Origin: an uncultured Lachnospiraceae bacterium
GTDB taxonomy: Bacteria > Bacillota > Clostridia > Lachnospirales > Lachnospiraceae
Assembly (NCBI GenBank): GCA_902797785.1
Contig: CADBUD010000076.1
Coordinates: forward strand, 1-41,330
DNA length: 41,330 nt
Direction of reading: 5' to 3'
Within the stretch, counting starts at the first letter, position 1; each line of letters opens with the position of its first letter. The position numbers and the translations under genes are program-made. Of this stretch, positions 26,412-34,221 are shown piece after piece. The notes below the pieces were generated by a model. The model was not told where the DNA came from. It was given only the letters and a program-made list of their open reading frames with translations, and did not search any database.

Positions 26412-27545
26412 ATGTGGAAAAGAGTTATTTTGACCGTAGGAATTCTGGTTTTATTGCTGGAAAGCAAAAGCAGCGCAGAAGTAAGAAATAAATCAGAAGA
26501 AAAAAATACTGTCACAGAAGAAATATTAGATAACATCGAGTTTGATGAGATTGATAGGAGTATGGAAAATTCCATGCTTTCCTTTCGGGAAATCGTTACC
26601 AAGCTCTTGCAGGGAGAACAGCCGCTTTCGGCAGATAAGTTAAAAGATGTATTGTTTTCTCTTTTTTGGGGAGAAATTGATCAGAACAGGAAACATATGA
26701 TCTATCTTTCCATCATTATTATTTTTTCGGCGCTCTTTATAAATTTTTCCCATGTCCTTCCCAATGCACAGGTTTCAGAAAACAGCTTTTACATCTTTTA
26801 CCTGTTGATGATCATGGAATTGATGCAGTCTTTTCTTGATTGCAGCGGGGTGGTTTCAGACGCGCTTTTGACTTTGATGGATTTTATGAATGCCTTAGTT
26901 CCTTCCTATCTTTTGACCGTTACCTTTGCCAACGGAAGCTTGACCGCAGGATATTTTTATGAAGTCGTTCTCTTAGTGATTTTTCTGGTGGAGAGAGTAT
27001 TCTTAAAAGCCCTGCTGCCTCTGATCAAGGCCTCCTTAGTCATTGGTTTTTTTAACTTTTTATCAAAAGAAGACATCCTGTCTGCATTATCGGAGCTATT
27101 TGGAACCATTGTGAAATGGGCAGAAAAAAGCCTTTTTGCGCTGGTTCTTGGAGTTAATGTGGTACAGGGAATGGTATCCCCGGCATCAGATGCGATAAAG
27201 AGACAGATGGCCGGAAGGGCAGCAGAGGCAATTCCGGGAATCGGAACGACGATACATTCCGTAACGGATATTATGATTGGTTCAGGAATGGTCATCAAAA
27301 GTGTTGTAGGCGGCGCGGCCTTAGTCGTCCTTGTCATAATCTGCCTGATTCCTGTGTTCAAGCTGGTCGTGATATATTTTATGTATAAATTATTGGAAGC
27401 ATTATTTCAGCCGATTATGGATCGAAGACTTCAGGGAGGTCTGAAAATCCTGGAAAACGGCATCGAAATGCTGATGGGACTTTTGATTCTGACGATGGCG
27501 CTATTTTTTATTACAGTAGCTGTGGTGACTAGGGTAAAAATGTAA
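26412..27545 (+). CDS. spoIIIAE: Stage III sporulation protein AE
   Basis: A 377-residue polytopic membrane protein, the largest membrane component of the SpoIIIA complex. It has an N-terminal signal-like helix, a soluble stretch (about 25-90) and about seven hydrophobic segments. The family blocks ALFINFSHVLPNAQ-like and VKWAEKSLFALVLGVNVVQGMVSP are present. An ATG seven codons upstream lacks a good binding site; the start chosen here lies behind TAGGGAGATATGAC. Confidence 0.93.
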   Translation: MWKRVILTVGILVLLLESKSSAEVRNKSEEKNTVTEEILDNIEFDEIDRSMENSMLSFREIVTKLLQGEQPLSADKLKDVLFSLFWGEIDQNRKHMIYLSIIIIFSALFINFSHVLPNAQVSENSFYIFYLLMIMELMQSFLDCSGVVSDALLTLMDFMNALVPSYLLTVTFANGSLTAGYFYEVVLLVIFLVERVFLKALLPLIKASLVIGFFNFLSKEDILSALSELFGTIVKWAEKSLFALVLGVNVVQGMVSPASDAIKRQMAGRAAEAIPGIGTTIHSVTDIMIGSGMVIKSVVGGAALVVLVIICLIPVFKLVVIYFMYKLLEALFQPIMDRRLQGGLKILENGIEMLMGLLILTMALFFITVAVVTRVKM

Positions 27546-27572
27546 AAAGGAGAAGCAGAAAAGGAGGAACAT

Positions 27573-28082
27573 ATGGAAGAGATTTTTGTATGGGTCAAGA
27601 CCATAGTATATGTCGTGATTTTTTTGACAATGGCAGAAAATGTTCTTCCGTCAGCATCCTATCGAAAATATATCCATGTTTTTTCCGGAATGATTCTGAT
27701 TATGGCAGTCATACTTCCAGTACAAAAGCTTCCGGAGCTTCTTTTAGAAAAGAAGCAGCAGCTGACGATGGCGAAAGATTTGAATCAGCAGCACCAAACG
27801 CAGAAAGAGGAAGCTATCGAAGACGCAGGTAAAAAACAGGAAAAGCTGTTAGAAAGCATGGATCAAAGTGCCGTGGAGCAGGAAATACTTACAGAATGCA
27901 GGAACCGATGGAAGCAGGTAGAAAAAATTGAGGTATCAGGAAGGCTTTTGGAAGAGGGCGGGTACGAAATAGAAACCATCACGGTAGGTTTGACCTCGGA
28001 ACAGGGGCAGGAGAAAAAAGAAGAAATCAAAGCATTTTTAGAACAGAATTATGGAGAGGGAAAGGTGAGGTTTGATCCATGA
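27573..28082 (+). CDS. spoIIIAF: Stage III sporulation protein AF
   Basis: A 169-residue protein with two N-terminal transmembrane helices (about 5-25 and 36-52; YRKYIHVFSGMILIMAVILP). A soluble alpha/beta domain follows, similar to ring-building motifs of secretion systems. The start follows AAAAGGAGGAACAT. Its stop overlaps the spoIIIAG start (ATGA). Confidence 0.93.
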   Translation: MEEIFVWVKTIVYVVIFLTMAENVLPSASYRKYIHVFSGMILIMAVILPVQKLPELLLEKKQQLTMAKDLNQQHQTQKEEAIEDAGKKQEKLLESMDQSAVEQEILTECRNRWKQVEKIEVSGRLLEEGGYEIETITVGLTSEQGQEKKEEIKAFLEQNYGEGKVRFDP

Positions 28083-28666
28083 AAAAAAACAAGGAAGATT
28101 TGCTATTGACGGTATTTGGGGGAAAAATCAAAAAAGAGCAGTGGATGGTTATTTTTCTGGCGGGAATCCTTCTGTTTGTCATTGCTTTGCCGGAGAAAAA
28201 AAAGGAGGAAGTAAAGACAGAAACCGGGTCAGCAGAACCTGCGTCTTTGACCGGACAGGATGAGGAGGAAAGGTACTGCAAAAATATGGAAAAAAAACTG
28301 GAAGAGATCCTATCCCGAATCGATGGGGCAGGAGAGACCAAGGTGATGATCACGTTAAAAGATTTCGGAGAAGAAATTGTGGAAAAAGATAAGAAAAGAG
28401 AACAAAATACATCAGAAATAGGAACAGAGCAAAGACAGGAGATGACTGAGGAAGAAGAAACTATTTATGGAACGATGGAGAGCGGAAGAGAACAGCCCTA
28501 TATATCAAAGAAAATACAGCCGAAAATCGCAGGGGTTCTGGTACTTTGCGAGGGAGGAGAAAAAGTTTTTGTCAGAAAAAATATTTCTGAAGCAGTTTTG
28601 GCATTATTTGAGGTCGAAGTACATAATATTAAGATAGAAAAAATGAAAAGGAAAGGAGAAGAATGA
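28079..28666 (+). CDS. spoIIIAG: Stage III sporulation protein AG
   Basis: A 195-residue bitopic protein with a transmembrane helix at about 21-36 (MVIFLAGILLFVIALP). The C-terminal ring-building domain (GETKVMITLKDFGEE; ISKKIQPKIAGVLVLCEGG; ISEAVLALFEVEVHNIKI) builds the large ring of the channel between mother cell and forespore. It overlaps spoIIIAF by 4 bases. Confidence 0.94.
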   Translation: MKKNKEDLLLTVFGGKIKKEQWMVIFLAGILLFVIALPEKKKEEVKTETGSAEPASLTGQDEEERYCKNMEKKLEEILSRIDGAGETKVMITLKDFGEEIVEKDKKREQNTSEIGTEQRQEMTEEEETIYGTMESGREQPYISKKIQPKIAGVLVLCEGGEKVFVRKNISEAVLALFEVEVHNIKIEKMKRKGEE

Positions 28667-28667
28667 G

Positions 28668-29408
28668 ATGAAAAAAGTGGTTAAGAAAAATCAGATCATC
28701 GTGACTTCTTTGGCAATTATGATTGCAGTAGCAGGTTTTTTGAATTACACAGGAACAAAGATTACCGTACAGGATCTGGCAAGGATTACAGGAAATGACG
28801 AAACAGAAGAGGAATACGAACTGGATGATAATGGAGAGCTTTCTGAAACTTCCGCCAGCGGATCGGCACTGGTGGGAGATGCAGAGGAGACCAATTATCA
28901 GACCTATGAGGACTATCTTGCTTCCGAGGACTATGCAGATTTTCAGGATATGGATTATGCAGAAACTTCAGCAAACACAACAGATACAGCAGATGCAGAT
29001 GAAATCACAGAGGTTCCGGGGGAAGCTGTTCTGACCAATACCGCTGCGGTGGATTTTGCCGCAGAAGCAAAGTTGAACAGAGAACAGATTCGTTCAAAGA
29101 ACAAGGAATTGTTAAATGAAGTGATCAATAATACGAATATTTCTGAGGAGAGCAAGCAGGAGGCCATCAAGACCATGGTTTCCTTAACAGATATTGCAGA
29201 AAAAGAAAATGCGGCGGAAATGTTGTTGTCAGCGAAGGGATTTGAAAATGCTGTCGTATCGATCAGTGATGGAAATGTCGATGTTGTGATCGCGCAGAGT
29301 GATCTGGATGCGGCCTCCGTAGCACAAATTCAGGATGTGGTAAAACGAAAAACAGGAATCCCGGCAGAAAATATTGTGATTACACCGGCCAATGGAGCAG
29401 AAGAGTAG
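28668..29408 (+). CDS. spoIIIAH: Stage III sporulation protein AH
   Basis: A 246-residue bitopic protein. One N-terminal transmembrane helix (about 8-26, QIIVTSLAIMIAVAGFLNY) is followed by a long acidic, Thr/Ala/Asp-rich linker (about 45-120). The C-terminal YscJ/FliF-like ring domain (AAEMLLSAKGFENAVVSI; VVKRKTGIPAENIVITP) in known systems binds the forespore protein SpoIIQ. The partner is not in this window. The start follows AAAGGAGAAGAATGAG. It is the last gene of the operon; no strong terminator is visible before holA. Confidence 0.95.
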   Translation: MKKVVKKNQIIVTSLAIMIAVAGFLNYTGTKITVQDLARITGNDETEEEYELDDNGELSETSASGSALVGDAEETNYQTYEDYLASEDYADFQDMDYAETSANTTDTADADEITEVPGEAVLTNTAAVDFAAEAKLNREQIRSKNKELLNEVINNTNISEESKQEAIKTMVSLTDIAEKENAAEMLLSAKGFENAVVSISDGNVDVVIAQSDLDAASVAQIQDVVKRKTGIPAENIVITPANGAEE

Positions 29409-29427
29409 TATTTTTGGATTCTTCATT

Positions 29428-29456
29428 GAAAAAAAAGGAAAAAAAGGATATACTAA
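29428..29456 (+). promoter_or_regulatory. Sigma-A promoter of holA
   Basis: TTGAAA and TATACT are separated by 17 A/G-rich bases, 25 bases before the holA start. It allows vegetative expression of holA independently of the sporulation operon upstream. Confidence 0.7.
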
Positions 29457-29480
29457 AGAAAGATTATTTGGGAGGAACCT

Positions 29481-30467
29481 ATGAAAAAAATATTGGATGA
29501 TATCAACAAGGGAACGATAAAAAAGTGCTATTTGTTCTACGGTGAAGAAGCCTATTTAAAAAAACAATATGCAAAAAAGCTAAGAGATGCGGTGGTGCCT
29601 GAAAACGATACCATGAATGAAACGGTTTTTCGGGAAAATAAGATTGACGTCAAAGAACTGCTCTCTATTTGTTCTACCATGCCATTCTTTGCGGAACGCC
29701 GGTTTGTTTATGTGGTGGACAGTGGCTTTTTCGAAAAAGCCCCGGAGGAGCTTTTAAAGGGCTTACAGGAGATTCCGGATACGACCTGTCTGCTTTTTTC
29801 GGAGACCAAGGTAGATAAACGAGGAAAGCTGTATAAATTTATAAATAAATCAGGATATGCAGCAGAATTCACACTTCCGGATGCCAATACACTAAAGCAG
29901 TGGGTTCTGTCAAAAATAAAAAAAGAAGGAAAAAAAATCACAAGGCAGGATCTGGAGCATCTGATGTCCCTTCTTCCGGAGGATATGAACCGGATCAATT
30001 TAGAGCTTGAAAAACTTTTCTGTTACACTCTGGACAAAGAAATTCTTACCACCAGGGAAATCGATGCCATTCTTTGCCGGCAATTGGAAAACCAGATTTT
30101 CGATATGATATCCTCCATTTCAGCGGGAAAAGAAAAAAAGGCAATCGAGCGTTACTATGAACTGCTGGAGCTGAAAGAGGCACCATTAAAAATTCTGGCG
30201 CTTCTGGTTCGGGAGTTTCGCATCCTATATGATACTAAAACGGCATCCATGCAGGGAGTTCCCTCAAAGGAAATTGCTTCGAAACTGCATATGAATCCTT
30301 ACATTATAAAAAAATACGTACAGTCCTGTACAGGATTTGAATTGAGAAAGCTGGGAGCGGCCTTGAAAAAATGCGCAGATACAGAGGAACGGATCAAGAC
30401 TGGAAAAATAACAGATACGCTTGGGGTAGAGGTTTTGATTGTACAGCTATTGAACATAGGGAAATGA
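29481..30467 (+). CDS. holA: DNA polymerase III, delta subunit
   Basis: A 328-residue clamp-loader subunit that opens the beta sliding clamp. The N-terminal AAA+-like domain starts with CYLFYGEEAYLKKQYAKKL and has the MPFFAERRFVYV and GKLYKFI segments. The C-terminal helical collar domain contains LGALKK-like and GVEVLIVQLLN sequences. It lacks a Walker A, as expected for delta. The start follows TTGGGAGGAACCT. Convergent with rpsT, a frequent neighbour in Firmicutes. Confidence 0.93.
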   Translation: MKKILDDINKGTIKKCYLFYGEEAYLKKQYAKKLRDAVVPENDTMNETVFRENKIDVKELLSICSTMPFFAERRFVYVVDSGFFEKAPEELLKGLQEIPDTTCLLFSETKVDKRGKLYKFINKSGYAAEFTLPDANTLKQWVLSKIKKEGKKITRQDLEHLMSLLPEDMNRINLELEKLFCYTLDKEILTTREIDAILCRQLENQIFDMISSISAGKEKKAIERYYELLELKEAPLKILALLVREFRILYDTKTASMQGVPSKEIASKLHMNPYIIKKYVQSCTGFELRKLGAALKKCADTEERIKTGKITDTLGVEVLIVQLLNIGK

Positions 30468-30531
30468 AAGAAAATTGGCTGTGAAGCAGCGGGAAATCCG
30501 AATGACGAGAGGAACCTGTGAATGGTAACAT

Positions 30532-30571
30532 AAAAAAGCATTCAATGGACGGAGATTGAATGCTTTTTTTT
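30532..30571. terminator. Bidirectional terminator between holA and rpsT
   Basis: AAAAAAGCATTCAAT (30532-30546) and ATTGAATGCTTTTTT (30555-30569) form a perfect 15-bp stem with an 8-base loop. It has T-runs on both strands, serving the convergent holA and rpsT genes. Confidence 0.9.
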
Positions 30572-30575
30572 CATG

Positions 30576-30605
30576 CCTAAGACCGGCAGCCGAACAGGTC
30601 TTAGG
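30576..30605. repeat. Perfect inverted repeat downstream of rpsT
   Basis: CCTAAGACC and GGTCTTAGG are perfect 9-base arms around a 12-base centre. On the rpsT transcript this hairpin precedes the terminator and has no T-run of its own, so it may protect the 3' end or be a separate element. Confidence 0.6.
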
Positions 30606-30627
30606 GAAAAATATAAACCGGAAACGA

Positions 30628-30891
30628 TTATTCCATATTGTTTACAAGCTTTGAAATACGAGAAACCTTGTTTGCACAGTTGTTTTTATGGTAAACACCC
30701 TTGGAAGTAGCTTTGCTAATTGTAGAAATGGAGTTTCTCAATGCTTCCTGTGCGGCAGCCTTGTCCCCGCTCTTTACAGCAGCTTCTACTTTTTTGATTG
30801 ATGTTTTTACACTGGAACGAATCGATTTGTTTCTAGCGGTTCTGGTTTTCGTAACCTGAATTCTTTTCTTAGCGGATTTAATATTTGCCAA
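30628..30891 (-). CDS. rpsT: 30S ribosomal protein S20
   Basis: An 87-residue 16S rRNA-binding protein, MANIKSAKKRI..., rich in Lys and Ala (AKKRIQVTKTRTARNKSIRSSVKTSIKK). The usual protein begins exactly at a TTG codon located 8 bases after AGGAGG. A GTG nine bases upstream lies inside the Shine-Dalgarno sequence and would add three residues not found in the family, so TTG is the start. A weak start codon is a known feature of rpsT in some bacteria. Confidence 0.95.
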   Translation of the reverse strand: MANIKSAKKRIQVTKTRTARNKSIRSSVKTSIKKVEAAVKSGDKAAAQEALRNSISTISKATSKGVYHKNNCANKVSRISKLVNNME

Positions 30892-30990
30892 GATCAACAC
30901 CTCCTGAGATTATTCAAAAATATGTGAGTTCTAATCAGACTGTGCAGGTAAATGTCGGACACGGACGAATCTACTTACACATACCTGAGT

Positions 30991-31019
30991 ATTTTACCTT
31001 AGATTTTCGGATTTGTCAA
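30991..31019 (-). promoter_or_regulatory. Sigma-A promoter of rpsT
   Basis: On the minus strand TTGACA is followed after 17 bases by TAAAAT, about 100 bases upstream of the TTG start. It gives an untranslated leader of about 95 bases. Confidence 0.75.
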
Positions 31020-31065
31020 TTAAAATTATAAGAAATTTTTCACGAAATTTTTCACAAAAAACATC

Positions 31066-31094
31066 TTTACAAATCAAAAAAAATAAGATATACT
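31066..31094 (+). promoter_or_regulatory. Sigma-A promoter of the InlB/LRR secreted-protein gene
   Basis: TTTACA and TATACT with a 17-base spacer. It predicts a leader of about 245 bases that includes the 99-base palindrome at 31195-31293. The 456-base gap between rpsT and this gene otherwise shows only AT-rich DNA. Confidence 0.6.
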
Positions 31095-31194
31095 AATTTC
31101 ATCTTAAAAATCAACCAAAACTCTAATCACAAATCAAAAACATAATGATTTCTAAAGTTAAGTTTCAAGAATTGTTCAATAAAATTTCCAAATT

Positions 31195-31293
31195 GTTACG
31201 ATTCACAGTCAATTTGATAAATGAAAGAGATTCGTCGCACTTGCGCGTAAGAAACTCTTTTATTTAGCAAATTTTCCTGCTGTGAATAGTAAC
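31195..31293. repeat. 99-base nested palindromic element
   Basis: The outer arms GTTACGATTCACAG (31195-31208) and CTGTGAATAGTAAC (31280-31293) match at 13 of 14 positions. Within them AATTTGATAAATGAAAGAG and CTCTTTTATTTAGCAAATT pair at 17 of 19. A small CGCA/TGCG core is at the centre. The outer arm is the same motif seen at 2936 and 41245. The structure resembles a miniature palindromic repeat; no ORF is inside. Confidence 0.75.
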
Positions 31294-31346
31294 TCCAAAT
31301 TACCAATCTGATTCCCTTATTAAAACGCATAAAGGAGACAGATAAA

Positions 31347-34067
31347 ATGAAAAAAATAACAGGTAAACTGGCAGTAATTGCATTGACCGCAGGATTAATG
31401 GGAAGCAGTTGTCCATTTCATTATGCAGCAGCTGCCGAAAAATACAGTGTAGAGACTGATGCAGAGGGATTTGACACAGAATCAAATGAGCAGATCGTAC
31501 AAAAAACATATGATCTGAATGCTCTTGATTACCGTACTGCGCCGATTGCTGAAATCAATACCGCATTGGCAGCAAATGAAGAGCGAAAAACAGCAATCTG
31601 GTTCTTCTCCCTCCCGGAAGAAGAACAGCAGGATCTGATGAATCAGGAGGATTTTTATCTCAACGGCACCATCCTGACACAAGAGGGAACGCTTGATTCG
31701 GATACAGGGCAGATTTCTCTGGATGCGTCCAAAACGCAGGAAGAGAGCCTGTATGATTATATGAAGCAGATCTACGAAACAAGAAATCTCTTACAGGCGT
31801 CCTTTGGCAGCGCGACCGGTTATATGACGATTATTTTCAAGAACGCTGCAGGAACCAAGAGTAATTCGATTCGAATCGCGATCTCCGGACTCAGTACATC
31901 AAAGGAGACGACGACCAGACAGAACATCAAGATCAAATATACAAAATCAGGGAGTTTTCTGAGTTTTTCCGGCCTGGATGCCAGTGAAAAAAGTCTTTTA
32001 GCATCCAGCAGCAAAAAAGACACCTATACGGTATTTTATGATACATTTGCATATACCAAGCCTGCCGGCTATAAGGTGACCGGCGTGGAGTATGCCAATG
32101 TAGCAGGCGGAAGATACAAGCTGGACTGGAATCCGGCAATCTTTGGATACAGCTATGGAAGCTTTGCCAATAATTATACGATTGTCAATGATGATATCAT
32201 CAAAGCATATAATACCAATGCGACGATGAATCAAATCTCGACCGCGCCGCTGATGGTCTATGAAACAGCGCAGACGCATAAGCTGATGCTTTTGACGAAT
32301 GTGATCTACAATATGGGGGTCGGCGCTTCTAATGGAACAGCAACAGGGCATGAGGTAATTACCGTTACGTTGACACCTGCGACGTATCATGTCATTTATG
32401 ATACCAAGGGCGGGAGCGCGGTACAGAATCAGACGGTGTCCTATGACCAGGCTTTTACGCTTCAGCCGGCACCAAGCAAGAAGCTGACGGTCACTTTCGA
32501 TGGAAACGGAGGGACGGCCGGACAGGCGAGTGCAGAAAGCAGTTGCAGCTTTGGAGGATGGAATTCTACACTTGGAATCAAAGCAGCCGGCAGCAGTGTG
32601 ACGAATCTGACGACGGCAAATGGAGGAAAGGTCGCAATGACAGCAATTTGGAAGGAGGGAACGATTACGCTTCCTTCTGCTTCACGGACAGGTTATACCT
32701 TGACTGGTTGGGGGACATCGACGAATGCCGCAAAGGGGAGCGCGGCAAATACAGAATATAAAGTTACAGAAAACCAGACACTTCATGCTCTATGGACGCC
32801 AAATACTTATACGATCAGCTTTGACAGCAGGGAGGGAAGTGAATGTGAGGATATGACGGTTTTCTATGACAGTGAGGTCGAGCTTCCGGTACCGGAGCGG
32901 GAGGGATATCTCTTTGAAGGCTGGAGCGGTGCCGGAGGGGCAAATATGAAGAGAGCCAAAAATCTGGCGGAAAGCGGAAATGTTTCTCTGACGGCGCAGT
33001 GGAAGGCAGAGGTCGGTACAGAATATACCGTAAATCATTATCTTCAGACTGCGGCGGACAGTGAAGATTATGAACTGGAAGATTCTGAAAGCTTTTATGG
33101 AACAACGGATACGACAATTACTGTTTCGGGAAAGGATTATCCGGGATATATAACCCCGGCGTCCCAGCAGATCACGATCAACGGAGATGGAAGCAGCACA
33201 GTAGATTTTTACTATCGATGGGAGAAAAAACAGGAATCTTCTGTCATTTCAAAGGATAACACGACAGTGATCAGGGAGAGTACGACAGAGCGTTCATCGG
33301 CAGGAAATCAGGGCTTGAGTGATGCGGATATGAAAAAGCTGTTGTCCCTGATAGAAAAATATGAAGGAAAGACAGTTACGGTAAAAGGAATGGAATACCT
33401 CCTGGAAAAAACGAGAGATGGCAGCTTTGAAGTGAAGCTGGTAGGAAGTGGAACTTCTACAAATGTCGTTATTCCGGATTCGATTCAGGTGGATGGAGTT
33501 ACCGTTCCGGTCACTACCATCGGAAGCACATTTAAAAATGACAGATTGATCAAAAGCGTGACCATCGGGAAAAACATTTCTTCCATTGCCGGAAATGCGT
33601 TTGAAAATTGTACCAGTTTAAAAAAGGTAAAACTGGGGAACAATCTTTTGACCATTGGAAACAATGCATTCAAAAATTGTACGAGCCTGACCAAAATTAC
33701 CATTCCCAAGAAAACCTTAACGATTGGAACAAGAGCCTTCTATAATTGCCGAAAGCTGAAAAAAATCAGCGTTTCCGCTAATTCCAAATTACTTCGAATC
33801 GGGAAAGAGGCATTTTGCAACTGTACAGCATTAAAGAAAACGACAGTACCAAAAAAGGTTGCTTCTATGGGGAAAAAAGTCTTTTATAACTGCTTCAATC
33901 TCAGCAGGATCACGCTAAAGACAGGAAAGCTTTCTTCGAAGACCATCGGGACAAAGGCCTTTGGAAAAACAGCCGGAAAGCTGATTTTTAAGGTTCCGTC
34001 AGCCAGCAAAAAGACCTATCGGAAATTTCTCCTGAAGAAAGGAAATAAAAAGGCCGGCATCCGATAA
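31347..34067 (+). CDS. Secreted modular protein: InlB-type repeats, MucBP-like domain, LRR_5 repeats
   Basis: A 906-residue exported protein with a signal peptide (MKKITGKLAVIALTAG, cleavage near AAAA). A novel-looking N-terminal region (about 35-340; includes LASSSKKDTYTVFYDTF) is followed by InlB_B/Listeria-Bacteroides repeats (YHVIYDTKGGSAVQNQTVSY; YTISFDSREGSECEDMTVFY; FEGWSGAGG). A MucBP-like segment (YTVNHYLQTAADSEDYEL) and a Ser/Thr linker come next. The C-terminal BspA-type LRR_5 repeats are unmistakable (FENCTSLKKVKLGNNL, FKNCTSLTKITIPKK, FYNCRKLKKISV). No LPXTG or SLH anchor; the last 20 residues are very basic. Likely an adhesin or host/glycan-binding protein. The start follows AAAGGAGACAGATAAA. 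Confidence 0.9.
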   Translation: MKKITGKLAVIALTAGLMGSSCPFHYAAAAEKYSVETDAEGFDTESNEQIVQKTYDLNALDYRTAPIAEINTALAANEERKTAIWFFSLPEEEQQDLMNQEDFYLNGTILTQEGTLDSDTGQISLDASKTQEESLYDYMKQIYETRNLLQASFGSATGYMTIIFKNAAGTKSNSIRIAISGLSTSKETTTRQNIKIKYTKSGSFLSFSGLDASEKSLLASSSKKDTYTVFYDTFAYTKPAGYKVTGVEYANVAGGRYKLDWNPAIFGYSYGSFANNYTIVNDDIIKAYNTNATMNQISTAPLMVYETAQTHKLMLLTNVIYNMGVGASNGTATGHEVITVTLTPATYHVIYDTKGGSAVQNQTVSYDQAFTLQPAPSKKLTVTFDGNGGTAGQASAESSCSFGGWNSTLGIKAAGSSVTNLTTANGGKVAMTAIWKEGTITLPSASRTGYTLTGWGTSTNAAKGSAANTEYKVTENQTLHALWTPNTYTISFDSREGSECEDMTVFYDSEVELPVPEREGYLFEGWSGAGGANMKRAKNLAESGNVSLTAQWKAEVGTEYTVNHYLQTAADSEDYELEDSESFYGTTDTTITVSGKDYPGYITPASQQITINGDGSSTVDFYYRWEKKQESSVISKDNTTVIRESTTERSSAGNQGLSDADMKKLLSLIEKYEGKTVTVKGMEYLLEKTRDGSFEVKLVGSGTSTNVVIPDSIQVDGVTVPVTTIGSTFKNDRLIKSVTIGKNISSIAGNAFENCTSLKKVKLGNNLLTIGNNAFKNCTSLTKITIPKKTLTIGTRAFYNCRKLKKISVSANSKLLRIGKEAFCNCTALKKTTVPKKVASMGKKVFYNCFNLSRITLKTGKLSSKTIGTKAFGKTAGKLIFKVPSASKKTYRKFLLKKGNKKAGIR

Positions 34068-34166
34068 AAATGAGAACACTGCGCGGTCTATGAAGAAAGC
34101 GGCAAGTCTTTTCATCCATGAGTATAAATAACCTGTTTACCGCATAAGATGATAAAAAGCAATGCA

Positions 34167-34197
34167 GCGGTTTTCTTCTGCCACAGAAGAAAACCGC
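34167..34197 (+). promoter_or_regulatory. Perfect 14-bp hairpin in the leader of the D,D-carboxypeptidase gene
   Basis: GCGGTTTTCTTCTG and CAGAAGAAAACCGC are perfect 14-base arms with a CCA loop, ending 24 bases before the ATG. There is no T-run on the plus strand, so it is not a normal terminator. It may stabilise or control the mRNA. Confidence 0.6.
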
Positions 34198-34221
34198 GGT
34201 AAAAAAGAACAGGCGGAACGT

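Noticed and set aside
34162..34221. Upstream ATG extending the D,D-carboxypeptidase by 20 residues
   Set aside because: The extension is encoded by a perfect hairpin, has no ribosome binding site and would put charged residues before an otherwise normal signal peptide.
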